The notes: generated by a model from the letters alone, not told the origin. A stretch of 64,000 nucleotides of DNA from Paramecium pentaurelia (GCA_905183005.1 CAJJDO010000023.1:19566-83565); one strand, 5' to 3'; positions 26,632-40,300 are shown, counted from the stretch's first letter. Made by a program: numbers and translations.

Positions 26632-26801
26632 TATACTATATGATAGATCAAATATAGATAATTAACTTTCAAAATCTAATAAGTCATGGTAATTTATTTT
26701 TCATTATTAGAAATTTGAATAACAAACATCATAAAACATCTTTCTTGTTATTTATTTATAGGAGACTTAGTGAAAATTTGGTCATCTATTTTTTCAAATT
26801 A
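26632..26801 (+). repeat. 170-bp direct repeat flanking the sequence gap, right copy
   Basis: Second copy of 25515-25684, lying 279 bp inside the right-hand contig. It continues into unique sequence. Either the two contigs overlap with different left flanks (alternative rearrangement or haplotypes) or the gap is misjoined. Confidence 0.85.
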
Positions 26802-28027
26802 ACTAAAACCTGTATATTTATTGAATAAAATTGTAATTCATAACAATAATAGTAAGATTTTTTAGTTACTTATTAAAATATCATAATTTTTAATTTAAAT
26901 AACAAATTTATATTATTTCAACTTAGTTGTCTTAATAAATAAAAATTGAAGTTTAAACTATGAATAGATTTTGAATCATATTAAAGTCAATAAGATTCGA
27001 ATATAATTAATTAAGGAGAATTGCATTTAGATTTTTGAAAGCTATTATCAAATAAAATAATAGAGCCAAACAAAATGGATCTCAGAAGCCTTTTAAATAA
27101 ATAAAGTTAAAATTTAATAATAAAAATTATAATAGCTTTAACAATAATAATAATAAAATAACCTCTGTAAAGCAAACCTGCAGAAAATTATAAATTTAAT
27201 ATTAAGTTGTTGAATTAGGTGGAAAGGAAGAAATAATTTAATTGCTGACTCAAATAATTAACAATGTAACAAATGCTTTTGTGTTTTTTTTTTTGGAGCA
27301 AAATATTTATGTGCTAAACAATTTGAAATTATTGTATAATGTTTTACTAACAAAAAAATCACTCCCATTTAATCATCAGGGAAAATATTGGTAAGATTTG
27401 TTTCTCTTTAGTAATCCTTTAATAGTTTATAATAATCTTAGATGGTGAAAAAAAAGAGTAATAGTTTAATTTGAATATTGAGATAATTCTTAATTTGACT
27501 ATACTTTAACTAAATGGATAAGGTAAGATAAATTGTATTAGATTTTTTGTTTCGTTCAGATTCTCAATATACTTAATAAATAGATGATATTACTCAAATG
27601 ATTGGGCAATTCTATTACTTTTGTTATTCTCAGATTGAAAACAAGATAATGATTGCAATATTGTTGATTTTGTTTGAGTAAGACTATTGAACCTAATGTA
27701 TATTTATATTCTATAAAGATTTATAAGTTCAATATGAAAAGAACCCAGGATTTAGAGTATTAAGGCTCAACAATAATTGAAATTTCTTTTTAAATTTTTT
27801 ATTGTAAATCCTTGTTTTTTATGTATATAGTTTTTGATTTATTGTTTCTAAAGGTTTATATAGATTTCTGTATTTTGATGATAATTGAAAAGGTCTCATT
27901 AATTAATAAATTTTTTTTCATTTCAAATAGTTGTGAAGGAATGAGATTTATTAAAAATAAAATCCAAGTGTCAGATAAAATTATATTTTTGAATACATGG
28001 ATGAAACGTCTAATTAAAATATCTCAT
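26802..28027. other. No gene recognised
   Basis: A+T-rich sequence with a few short open frames, for example plus 27,812-28,130 beginning MFFMYIVFDLLFLKVYI. It is low-complexity hydrophobic and unlike any family I know. Nothing assignable. Confidence 0.35.
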
Positions 28028-29299
28028 CATTTAGAAATTCCTTCTTTGAAAATTTTATCAATTTTTATGATTAAAAAATTGAGATAATTCAAAAAAATAG
28101 ATTCAAATGTTCTAAAATTTAGCAATTGAAAAAAATCAATCTTTATAAAATTTAAATATAACTTTGTGCTATTATGTAAATTATTATTCATTTTTACATA
28201 TTTTTTTTCTTTATCAATTTAAAAGCTAAAAATGTTGGAATTTCTAGTAAATTTAAAGCATTATTATAATTCGAATTGAAAAATATATTTAAATTATTAG
28301 ATTGTTTCAAATAAAAAATAAATAATGTGTAAATTATCTAATATTTTTAAATTCAGATTCATTAGGAGATTTGATTAGGTAAATATCTATAAGTATCAAA
28401 ATTAAATTTAGCGTTCATAACCTTTTTTCATAAAGCATTGGCTTATTTGGATCTATGTGCTTTACTTGACGCTTTGTTATGCCATTCAATTACTTATTCA
28501 AATTTTCAGATTTGATAAGAATAAGCCTTTTAATTTTTTAAATAAATTTATCTTTACAATAATTGATAATTTCATCTTGTGGATTAATGGCTAATGATGT
28601 GTCAAAGTATTCTAATACTTATTAAAATTGTCCCATATGTAGTATTTAATAAGATTAATTATAATATTTCATTATGTTCCAGTCATAATATTCTACACCA
28701 TAATGTATGATGAATTAGATTAGAGAATTTATTTTGAATCTAAATTTGAAATAAAGTAATTAACTGATAAAATGAAACTAACCAATAAATATTGGATTGC
28801 AAAATTGAATTAAAAATTAGAATGGTTTTCCTAGTTTACAGTTGCTAAAAATGATTGAAAAGATTTAACACAGGAGAAAATAAGTTAAGAAAAGGAAACA
28901 ATGGATTAATAAATTAGAAAAACTCTACAAATTTATTAAAAGCATAATATTTATATTTTTTAATCATTTAGATTATTGAAATAATAGTAAACATTGGAAT
29001 TTTTTTTTCTAATAATATAGTTTAAAAATGATACAATAAAAAGACATAAAAAGTTACTAAAGATAACTAGTAGACATAAATAATAATTTAATTTTTTACA
29101 GAGTGCAATGGCTTAGAATGTAAGGCTCCTACTTGCTTTAAAAAAATGTCCAAGGGCTTATTTCAGAAGGCTCTTGTACAAATTAGTCAAATCGTCAAAT
29201 TTAAGTTCAATTGTTAGTTCAATAATCCATCATAAATAATCGTGAAAATATATCTGCAGAACTGAGATATATAATATTTCTATCGTCTCCTTACTTAAA
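28028..29299 (+). repeat. 1.27-kb direct duplication, copy 1 (without the 29-bp insertion)
   Basis: From CATTTAGAAATTCC to CCTTACTTAAA, repeated at 29301-30601 with a single N at 29300 between them. The length difference is 29 bp, fully explained by the insertion at 29789-29817. As with the first single-N duplication, this looks like two overlapping contigs placed side by side. Confidence 0.9.
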
Positions 29300-29300
29300 N

Positions 29301-30601
29301 CATTTAGAAATTCCTTCTTTGAAAATTTTATCAATTTTTATGATTAAAAAATTGAGATAATTCAAAAAAATAGATTCAAATGTTCTAAAATTTAGCAATT
29401 GAAAAAAATCAATCTTTATAAAATTTAAATATAACTTTGTGCTATTATGTAAATTATTATTCATTTTTACATATTTTTTTTCTTTATCAATTTAAAAGCT
29501 AAAAATGTTGGAATTTCTAGTAAATTTAAAGCATTATTATAATTCGAATTGAAAAATATATTTAAATTATTAGATTGTTTCAAATAAAAAATAAATAATG
29601 TGTAAATTATCTAATATTTTTAAATTCAGATTCATTAGGAGATTTGATTAGGTAAATATCTATAAGTATCAAAATTAAATTTAGCGTTCATAACCTTTTT
29701 TCATAAAGCATTGGCTTATTTGGATCTATGTGCTTTACTTGACGCTTTGTTATGCCATTCAATTACTTATTCAAATTTTCAGATTTGATATCTAATAATA
29801 TAAATTATTCAATTTAATAAGAATAAGCCTTTTAATTTTTTAAATAAATTTATCTTTACAATAATTGATAATTTCATCTTGTGGATTAATGGCTAATGAT
29901 GTGTCAAAGTATTCTAATACTTATTAAAATTGTCCCATATGTAGTATTTAATAAGATTAATTATAATATTTCATTATGTTCCAGTCATAATATTCTACAC
30001 CATAATGTATGATGAATTAGATTAGAGAATTTATTTTGAATCTAAATTTGAAATAAAGTAATTAACTGATAAAATGAAACTAACCAATAAATATTGGATT
30101 GCAAAATTGAATTAAAAATTAGAATGGTTTTCCTAGTTTACAGTTGCTAAAAATGATTGAAAAGATTTAACACAGGAGAAAATAAGTTAAGAAAAGGAAA
30201 CAATGGATTAATAAATTAGAAAAACTCTACAAATTTATTAAAAGCATAATATTTATATTTTTTAATCATTTAGATTATTGAAATAATAGTAAACATTGGA
30301 ATTTTTTTTTCTAATAATATAGTTTAAAAATGATACAATAAAAAGACATAAAAAGTTACTAAAGATAACTAGTAGACATAAATAATAATTTAATTTTTTA
30401 CAGAGTGCAATGGCTTAGAATGTAAGGCTCCTACTTGCTTTAAAAAAATGTCCAAGGGCTTATTTCAGAAGGCTCTTGTACAAATTAGTCAAATCGTCAA
30501 ATTTAAGTTCAATTGTTAGTTCAATAATCCATCATAAATAATCGTGAAAATATATCTGCAGAACTGAGATATATAATATTTCTATCGTCTCCTTACTTAA
30601 A
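29301..30601 (+). repeat. 1.30-kb direct duplication, copy 2 (with the 29-bp insertion)
   Basis: Second copy of 28028-29299 carrying an extra 29 bp at 29789-29817. It continues into unique sequence at 30602. Confidence 0.9.
29789..29817. mobile_element. Candidate IES: 29-bp TA-bounded insertion present in one copy
   Basis: Copy 1 reads ...TTGA-TA-AGAATAAG (TA at 28516-28517). Copy 2 reads TTGA-TA, 27 extra bases starting TCTAATAATAT and ending CAATTTAA, then TA-AGAATAAG. The insertion therefore lies exactly between two TA dinucleotides, and its removal leaves one TA. Paramecium internal eliminated sequences are TA-bounded, with a dominant length class of about 26-30 bp. Against the call, the ends (TATCTAAT, and TATTAAAT on the other strand) match the TAYAGYNR consensus only at TAY. 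Confidence 0.6.
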
Positions 30602-33600
30602 CATCCAAGCCCATTTCTTATTTCCTTCTTTGGTAATAACATTCATTTTGTAGCCGTAATGTATTCATTCTGTGGGAAATTATGGTCAGATGATAAATAC
30701 TTAGTGACTCCACATCCATCTAGAGCTATCTCTTTTTGTTCCATAAATCCACTGATTTAAATAGCTAAGATGATGTATTTCCAATTTTTTATTCCTACTA
30801 CTTATCAAACAAATTGTATCCATTAATTTTCTTGGGGTAAAAAGAATCATCATTCCTAAATTTATCTTAATCTAACCATATTTTATTTTTAAATCAGCCT
30901 TTGAAATAAGGTTTGTGATATGACAAATACCATCAACAGAGATAAAGATTCAATTTATGCTTGTGGTTTATGAAAGTCTCTTTATGTGTCAAAAGTATAG
31001 ATCAGTCCTTAAAACACTAAGAAGCTTGAATATTATGGCAATTCAAAATGAAGATCATCAATTGTTCTTTCCTTATGCAGAGTGTCCTAGCTAAGTATTT
31101 TGAGAACATCTTCTCCTAGTTGACCTCTTCTCTAACCTATTAGATAATCAATCAGGGTTCTATTAAATCTTTAGGAGTCTTCCTTTTTTTATTTATGTTA
31201 ATTGTGATTTCTCCATCATTTATTATTACTTCACTCTCTTATTAAATGATCGATGATTAATTTATAAAGTTCATCCTCCATTCTCTTTAAACTTTCTTCA
31301 TCTCAAGATTCTTAATTTATCTTCTCTACTTTTATGTTAGATAAGTATCCTTTTCGTTTTCGTTATTGTATATAAAATTTTTTTTGCAGATAAGGCTGGG
31401 TAAGTAATAATCTCGACTTATTCTTTACAATTAAACAAATATCTATAAAATTAAGGAATTGAAATTGTATTTTATTTTTTTGAACAATTCATTTGATGAA
31501 AGAATAAACCCTTAAGCTTTTTTTGGAAGCTAGTATTCATTAATATTAAAAATTAAGAAATAACAATTTAAACATATAAGTTAGTACAATAGATTTCAAA
31601 CACATGAAATTACTCTGTATTTTTAATAAAGTTATTTATTAAATTATAATAATATACCTACTTTAGGGTCTTAAATGAATATAAAAGGATTACTCTTACT
31701 AAACTGCTCTTTATAAATAGTTATTTCTTATTTTTTTAAGAAAAAGCATGAATTCAGCTTAAAGTTTAAATAGTGACTCTCTGATTATATACATGAAAAT
31801 AATGATGTGTATTTCAAGGCAAAGTTTAATTATCATAAATATCATAAGCTTAAACATATTAGACTATCTGTATTTATTTTAAGTTAGGCCTTTTCTTATT
31901 AAAGGATTTATGAAAGTATCATTTTTATAACTTTGAATCATTCTAAAGATTATATTTGAGACTAATGCAAATATTCCAAATGGTTAAATCAAAGAATTAT
32001 TAAAGTATTTTATTAAAAGAATTTTAATTCAAAATTATTACACAAAGTTAAAATATTCATTTTATTTTGTTAGTTTAAAGAATTGTAAACAAATTTTCTT
32101 TTTCTTTTCAACATATAATTTAAATTAAAGTTTGATTACTTCTTTCTTTATCTCTTGATATATCAATAATAAAAATAAGGTAATTGACATTTAAACATTT
32201 TTCTAACATAATTGAATATATAATATAATACCAAGATATACTTTTGGAGTGATTTAGGTAGAAAATTAGAGCGAAAATATTTTTACCTCAAGTATTGCTT
32301 ATTAAATTAACTCATCTTTAGAATTAATATATTTAATTGGAAAATTTCATAATCCTTTTTTTAAACTTACTTGATTTAATAGAACAAACTTAAGCAAATA
32401 ATAAAGCCTAACATTGATAAATCTTAAATAAAAAATACTCATTCAAATAATTCTATAAATTATTGATGTTTAATCTCAAATTATTTTGTATAATTTGATT
32501 TGATTCTCTCAATCTAAATTTTTTATCTAAATTGTCATCGATCATTCTTAAACGTAAGTTTGAGTCTATTATTATTATTTATATAAAGATGTATATAAAA
32601 CTTAAATCCAACTTGTATTAATTTTATATAAATTAATATTAATAAAAGAATAGTTAATGTTTTATTATAAATTGTAATAGAAATAAAGATAAAACAAGAG
32701 TATCAAAAATTCTAATAAAGGAATAGAATTCTTTATCACTGTATCAATATCAACAATCGACCAGTTATAAGTATAATTCATAAAAGTAAATAATTGAGTT
32801 TACTTTTTTTCCCTTTAGATTTAATTATTGATTCCGATTTCATCTTTTATTTCTTAATCATCATCATCTTCCTCCATTAGTAGTAATTATAATTTCTATC
32901 TAGCTACCTTTTACAATATTATAATCTTTTAGCTTCTTTTTTGGATCAAGGATAAAATTATTTAGATAAAGAACAAGTATTTATTAATTTCCTGGCTACA
33001 GTATTGAATGCATCTCTGAAATCAATTCCTACACCAAAGAATCAGTATTAACTTGAACTTGGTAAATTTTCGATTTCGCTTTATAAGACAAAATAATTAG
33101 AATTTCTTAAGAAGCCATGTTATTTTTGTTTATTTAAATTTATTCTTTATTTAAGAACTCCAGAAAATAGTTTTAGTTATCTAAATTATAATATAAAGCT
33201 TATGATATATTAAAATTACATTTTACAGATAAAAAGGTCTATGAATGTATAGAGAAAAAACTTTATTTATTGCTTCAAATTAGAATTAAATAATATTTTT
33301 TGTTTAAGTATTAATATTTATAAGAAGAGAGGGTTTATTCATATTAATAGTGAAAAGGTAAACATAATTAAGAAAATTAACAAGAAAATAATAACTCAAA
33401 ATAAAAAGAAGACACGAAATGCTTTTTTGTATTTCAATATTATTTTTTAACTTTGATAAGAATCAGTAAAGTTCAAAGGATTTTATTAGAAAGTTTAAGA
33501 GTTAAAAAAGGATAAACTTTAATGAAGACCCCTAAAATGTAGTTATTGGGTTGATTTTTTATAAAATCAAAATTTTTTAAATCTCAAGGCACAAAAAAAT

Positions 33601-33724
33601 ACTAATTATCTAATAAAGTTATTCTAATGTGAGAATCATGAACCTGATAAATGTAAATATAAATAGACAATATTATCTGAATTGAATTTATTTATTTATA
33701 TAATTAGAATATTGTTATTAATCA
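30602..33724. other. Gene-poor stretch with a possible minus-strand remnant
   Basis: On the minus strand, about 30,400-31,200, several protein-like pieces lie in different frames, for example EIALDGCGVTKYLSSDHNF and GNKKWAWMFKQGDDRN near 30,600-30,740. They cannot be joined with 20-40 nt introns, and I do not recognise them. The 31.2-33.7 kb part shows nothing beyond A+T-rich sequence and homopolymer tracts. If real, the remnant reaches into the duplicated block. Confidence 0.3.
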
Positions 33725-34943
33725 ATGTTGGGAATGCAGTATCACTCTTATTAATACTATTCCTATATAGATATTTAGAAGTTGAAGAAAATTCTTGAAT
33801 GGGATAAAATAGATAATGTTACCCTTTATGAAGATGAGAAAACGATTAAATACAAGATAGACAGATCTAAACATATTCGATTAAGTGACTTAATAGAATT
33901 AATAGTAAATATATATAATTTTAATATAATAGGAAATTGGCTTTATCAGATTTCATTTAGGATAGCTACTTTTGTTTTTCCAAAATTTATTAATGAAAGT
34001 GAAGTTGATGGAAGATCAAAATTTGGAACACAACTATTTAAGAGAAGATAGAATTTGGCTGAATTTATAAGAGTAAACCTAATTATCCATTACATATTAA
34101 AAAATTAAGTATTCAATATCTTTTACGGGATATTAATGTTAATTTTATGAAAATCTAGAAGAACAGGTAGTAGCAGACTAATAAAAGATTCTATAAATTA
34201 TTTCACTCATAATTAAAAGATTAAAAAAAAATAATATATTTTTAAATAAACATGGCAAATCAAATAATTAAATCATAGATTATATATATGAACCTATTTT
34301 ATAATCATGTTAAAAAGGATAAATAGGTGATACTATTAATTAATTAAACATATTGTTAACAACATATTCATATAATTCTAATGATTAAACAGTGTCATTC
34401 GATGATAGATTAATAGATGAATTCATGTATTCAAAGAGAAAACATCAAAAAAATAAAATTGAAATGTAATTATAATAATTAATTGCAAAACTCGATTAAA
34501 TTCCTTTAGTTACTGAATTATTTATGTTCGAGAAGATTAAAGAAATTAGACTCAACTTAAAGAATTGGGAGAGTCTATAATTTAATGATAATGATGAGAT
34601 ATTAAAATATCATTAAATGCTATAAACTTATAACAAAAATAAAAATTAATTCTTATAACCTGCTATTGCACTTATAACAGGAATGCTTGATGATATTGTA
34701 AAAAATAAAATTGACATAATCTTTAAGGAAAGTATGTAATAGGCTGAAAAAGAATAAATAATTAACACTATAATCGGATTTAAATTATTAAATTACTTTG
34801 AGAATACTAATGATATTTTTTTAACAATAGAGCCACAATTTTACATGAAATTAATAATTGATTTAGCATATAAGTACATAGAAGATTATATTGACGATTA
34901 TATCAAGTCCGAAATCCTAATATTGGTTTATGATTTAATTTGA
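33725..34943 (+). CDS. Hypothetical protein, 393 residues
   Basis: ATG at 33725 opens MLGMQYHSYQYYSYIDIQ. A long frame joins a second long frame through one 37-nt intron (34073-34109, GTAAAC...TTAAG), and the spliced length is exactly 394 codons ending at TGA 34941-34943. The intron choice is supported by the frame fit and by intron lengths of 38-39 nt elsewhere in the window. The N-terminal part is mixed and moderately hydrophobic (LIELIVNIYNFNIIGNW...FVFPKF). The C-terminal two thirds is Lys/Glu/Gln-rich and helical, with stretches such as KIEMQLQQLIAKLDQI and TIIGFKLLNYFENTNDIF. No signal peptide, clear transmembrane span or catalytic motif is seen, and I recognise no family. It is an isolated gene in the otherwise gene-poor region. 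The length of TGA-free frame is well above chance. Confidence 0.6.
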
Positions 34944-36313
34944 AGATTAAGGCTTTTGAAATTATATAATAAGAATTTTTCAATACATTTAGATTATTTA
35001 TTTTTTTAAAATCTTCTGATTAAATTAGAGGATAAACAATTCTAATATATTATTCTTTTTTAAGATTTAATAACAAAAACAATTATTATCAAAAGTATAC
35101 TATCCAAGTGCCATATGACCTCTTAAAATATTAAAATTAGTATCCTTTAATTAATAAAATATTAAACTAAATTTGGAAAATATTTTTCGTAATTTTTGAT
35201 ATCAAATATTATAATTATAATTCTATGATTCAAGCAGTTACTGAGTATTATTTTTTAATCAAACCCATATAAAAGTATTAGACAAAATATCAAAATTTAA
35301 ATTTAAACATTCATATGATGTCTATCCAATCCACATATCTTTCTGAATTATAAAAATAGCTCTAGGTTAGAAAATATAATAATCTTTTTATATCAAAATT
35401 TTGATAATCAGTTTATTCATTCTGGCAGTTCAATTTGATTTAGATAACTTCTAGGCAATCTTCTATTTTATGCTGATAAACATCATTCGTAATTCTAATT
35501 TTTTTATTCATTTATGAACTATTATGAACTATTATAATTAAATTTATAAATCATAGATAACAATTCTAAATTCAATATTTAAAAATATACAATCATCATA
35601 TACTAAATACATTCATAATTATTGTATAAAGAGGAAGCATGATAAATTTTTATCTGATTTTGTTTAACATTATGTAATTATTTTATGAAATTGATTAGGA
35701 TTCATAAATCTATTACTTGATTGGGATGGACGTGACAATTAATTGGTCATATAATAAAACGACTTTTATTTTTATACTTTTGATTCATATTTAATTTATA
35801 TTATTATTTAGCTATAAATTAACCTCTTTATTGTAAATAACTTTTTTTCACCCTCTTCTAATTCTAACCTTGAAGAATCTTTATTAAGCTTGATAGAAAG
35901 AAGAAATAGGGAAGATATATTTAATTTTTTGTGATACAAAATAATTAAAGATAATTCTTGCAGACAAGTACTTATTTAATTATATATTTTTGAAAAAATT
36001 AGGTTATTTTAGATAAGCCAAAAAGCAATATAATACTTAAACTCAAAAAGGGAATCCAATAGTTTTATAAGGTCGTTAAAAAATATATTTTTTTGATAAT
36101 ACTAAAATGAAGTAAGCCTTGATAAAGTATCTTAATTTTTTAATTATTATTTAATTTAAAATGTAATTAAATAGAATAATAATCATCAATTTTTCAAATT
36201 AACTTTTAACTTAACAAAATAAAGTTTACCTAAAACTTAAAAAATCATAGAATAAAAATTGAAATAAAAAAAACTTTTATTTATTTTATTTTAGGATTAT
36301 TTGAATACTTATA
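34944..36313. other. No gene recognised
   Basis: A+T-rich intergenic sequence lying between the 3' ends of the flanking genes, which are convergent. Nothing assignable seen on either strand. Confidence 0.4.
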
Positions 36314-37318
36314 TCAATTTTCTTATTAACTCTCTTATTATGATTATTATTATTATGATTATACTTCTTAATCATATTACTCAACAATAATTTATTCAGA
36401 ATTATTTTCAAATTTATTGTTATTTAACTCCTAGAATAATTATAGAGTTTAATCATCAGAAAATTCTTCATTAATTTATTATAAATTTTATTTTTACTCT
36501 TCATTTTCTCTTATTTCTTCTAGCTTTTCCTTATTTTCTAAATTTTATTCCTGTTATTTAATTGGACTCTATATTTTATATGGCTATTATTAATCCACTA
36601 AAATCGTTTCAGATTTTTATGATACTTATGAATTGTTATAATTAACTACATCTTACTAAAAATCATCCAAGTTCTTTTTCTTTTTTATTATTTTTTGTTA
36701 ATCTAATAATAATCTATCATAACATAATTATCCCAATTTATAGTCACCTCTTTTTGACTTTTATTTAATAATATCTAAAGACAAATCGCTAACAATATTA
36801 ATTGATAATACTTGCAATCTTTTTCAGTTAATTCTTTTTTTTCAATTTAAATAACTTCTTTAGGGATATATTTATTTGGTAGAGAATTTATTGGTAACTT
36901 TTTTATACCAAATAATTCATTTATTTTCTAATTATACAAATAAACCAAAATGAAAGCAGCTAAATAGATGTACATTATTATTTGTTCTTTTCTATGCTTA
37001 GAAAAATTTGAATCATAATTCTGTTGAGAAAAATCATCTTTTTGAAAAAATGAATTATTTAACGTTTAATCGTATTTACGTCTTTCATTTTGATTTGATA
37101 ATATTGTGTAAGCTGCTGTGACTTATTTGAAGTATTCCTAATGTAGTCGTAAAAATCACTTAATCTTTTGATTATTATGAATTAGTATCTGGGTGATACA
37201 TCTTCACAATCTTGAGATAGTTTTATTTTATTTGATCTTAACTGGCATTTTAAGGTACATCAAGTATTTAATAAAGGGTTCTAAATGAAAAAAGAAGTCT
37301 ATTTGAAAATTTGATCAT
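36314..37318 (-). CDS. Mitochondrial-type J-domain (DnaJ-like) membrane protein
   Basis: Hsp40-type co-chaperone, expected to stimulate an Hsp70 through its J domain. The minus-strand ATG at 37318-37316 gives MIKFSNRLLFSFRT, an Arg-containing amphipathic start suggesting mitochondrial import. The J domain follows directly (about residues 14-80): TLYQILDVPQNASQDQIKQ, then KIVKMYHPDTN with the diagnostic HPD, then EYFKQVTAAYTIL and ERRKYD. A 22-nt intron (37138-37159) falls after the HPD helix and restores the frame exactly. A hydrophobic span (IIMYIYLAAFILVYLY) follows at about residues 105-120. The tail is rich in Glu, Gln and Asn and ends in poly-Gln (QSQQQQSQQESQQEN) encoded mostly by TAA repeats. 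A second intron, 36625-36656 (32 nt, ending AAG), is needed to keep the frame; with it the gene is 317 codons including TGA 36316-36314. A 1-nt frameshift near 36,665 is the alternative. No zinc-finger or C-terminal DnaJ domain is seen, so it is a class C J-protein. Confidence 0.75.
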
Positions 37319-40300
37319 AAATTAATTGTGGTAATTATTCAAATTAAATTGTAAAGTTAAGTAGCTTATTAAAGAGATTAAAATCATATTATTTTTTAAA
37401 ATATTTGATTAAAATCATATTATTTTTTAAAATAATCTAAATAATAAACAATCTTAGAAAATGTTGTTATGAAATGATTCATTCCGATCTATTCCTATAA
37501 TTATTAATATTATTTGAAAAAAAATTATTCTCATTATTTATATATTTACTTAATAAATATTCAGCAGAAATTAGACATACAATATTAAGTAAATGAGTTG
37601 ATTTACACACTTTTTCAATTATTTTTGATAATTTATAAAAATATCATTATTTCACCTTTTTGACTTAAACTAATAGGAAAATTATTAAAATGATAGGATA
37701 TTACAAAAAAAAGATTCCTATTTTTTCCATTTTTAAATTATATCGTATTTAAAAAAAATATCTATATTTACTAAACTTTAATATTCATTTTTAATTTTCT
37801 TAAAAGATTTTTATATATTCTCTTGACAAGCTACTCGACAATTATTGAAGATACTGCTTTTTTTTGAAAAGATTCTAGGGGTTATTATAAGATTAAATAG
37901 GTTTTTAATACATACCCTAGGATTGGGATAAATAATATGGAACATCTTAAAATCCAAATTTTATCTATAATAAGATCAAAAGTAATAAAAATTTAACGTT
38001 ATAAGAGAATAATAACTATTAAGACTTTATTTTTTTATAAAAATCAATTCATTTGAAAGAATAATATTACTTTAAATAATATTAGACCTTAACATTATTA
38101 AGTGTTATTGTTGCTACTTGTTAATTTCTTAGTTTTTACAAAAGCAATTATGTAGATAATTTCAGAGGTTAAATAATCCTCTATTATTATAGTCAAACCT
38201 TATCTAATTCAAGAAAGATTTTTTTGTTTTTAGTTTAATCGATAATAATACACATTATTATTATTTATATCAATGCAAATGCAATCATATTTCTATATGT
38301 TCTAACTTCGTAATAAATTGTCTATCCTCTGCTTTTAATAAATTTTATTAAGATTTTTATCTCTTTATTGAATAATTAAATCTGACTCAGATGATTTGGA
38401 TAGTATTTCATAATAAACTGTTAAGCTATTTTAATGTAATTATAATATTTAAATAAAGAATCAATAATATCATAAAGTAGTTTGAAGAAAAGTCTTAATA
38501 AAAGTGATCTGAAAAGGTGATTATAAATTTTGAAAAGGATTTCTAATTAGTCTAATGACAAAGGAATTATCTAATATTGAATAGTGTTAATAAATTCTAA
38601 TAATTAAGATTAACTATAATTTGATGATTATTTAACTTTAATAATTAAAGAAAAAATTAACACTTATTAAGATATTTTGAGTTAATTTCAGGGTTCAGTA
38701 TTGAATTTTATTTAATCTTTTGCTAAATTATATTAAACATTCGATTATAAGTTATGTATTAATAAAAATAATAAATAATATTTGTATTTCTTAAACAAAT
38801 TTGAAAATTCACAAGTTTAGCAATATGTAAGAAGAATTAAAAATAATTAAAGAGTTTCTTTATCAATAATATTGTTCCTTTAGAGAATAAACTTAATAGG
38901 AAGATTTGAAGATTCATCTAGTTTTTTTAATTGATCATCCTCGTGCATTTATTCTCATTAGATTTTTGCTTAGAAAAGATTGATTAAAGTGATAGACTTA
39001 ATCGTTTTGATTCTTGAAGGATCAAAATCCAATAAAAGTTTACAGTTTTTCAAACCCTTTTTCAATGCATTAGAAGAAGGCAGATTTATATTATAATAGA
39101 TGATTCTTTCTGTTGGTAATTAAAAGATGCAGATAATGTTGGTTTTAGCGAAATTACAAATCTTTTTGATTACCTAAGAATATAAGATGATTTCAACAAT
39201 GATATAAAGTAATAGTAAGTAATTTAAAAAAAAAAATTATTTTATTTATAACTAGGTAAAATATTAAATTTTATTTATATTATATTATGAATATATTTTT
39301 CAATAAGTTTTATTACATTTAATAAACTTATGATTTTGTTAAGAACAGGACAACACTATCCAGTAAAACTCAATAATCTTACTATAAATTGATAATACAT
39401 TTCTTTTTTAGTATACCCATTAATATCTAAATATCATATTCCTTTTTTAAAGTATTGCCTTAAGTAGCAATAGGTTTAATTAATGTAGAATGAAGTAATA
39501 ATATGTCAAGCTTATATTATTACATAAACTTATTAAAATTACATAAATAAAGTTATGGTTTTATATAAATTCATTTCTCCTAAATTTTTTTATTATTTTC
39601 TTGTTGATGATATTCGAAAATGATTACAATGAGTGACAAGATTGTTAAACATATAATAAGAATTTACACTAAATCCTTTTGTTTTTAACAAAGAAATTTT
39701 TGATGTAGTTATTAAGGCATGGAAATCAATTATTTATTTTATTGATTTTGAGTACATTATTTTTTACTAGATAGACCTTTTTGTATTCTTTTCATATGAG
39801 ATTATTTGATTGCTATTTATTCTCTCTATGTTTCTGTCAGTTACTATCAACAATATAATAATTCAATACTTGATATTTTGATGATTAATTTATTTGTATT
39901 TAGAAAGGGGAATACTTTCTATTTAAGCTGTTTTTCTTGATAAATACAAGTTAAATTGGCTTGGTTGGTAATTTGGTTTACAAAGTTTTTAAGGCTTATT
40001 CCATTATTTATTATTTCTAAGATATTAATTATTATAAATTAAATTTACTGAACCTCTTAAATACTTCAAAATTTCCAAATAGGGGGGTATGATTAGGTCT
40101 TTAATTTCTTTGATTGTGATATGTCATTTCTATATTTAGAAATACATATTTATAAGAGAAAATTAAGAAAACATAATTATATTGAAGAGAATTAATTTAT
40201 AAATCAGAAAAGGTAATATAAATATATTTTTATCATGAATTATAAATAACATGAAATAAATTTTTTTTATTTCATATTTCATTAATCATAATGTATATAT

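Noticed and set aside
36340..36400. AT-rich microsatellite (repeats of TTATTATGA type) as a stand-alone repeat
   Set aside because: It encodes the poly-Gln tail of the J-protein on the minus strand.
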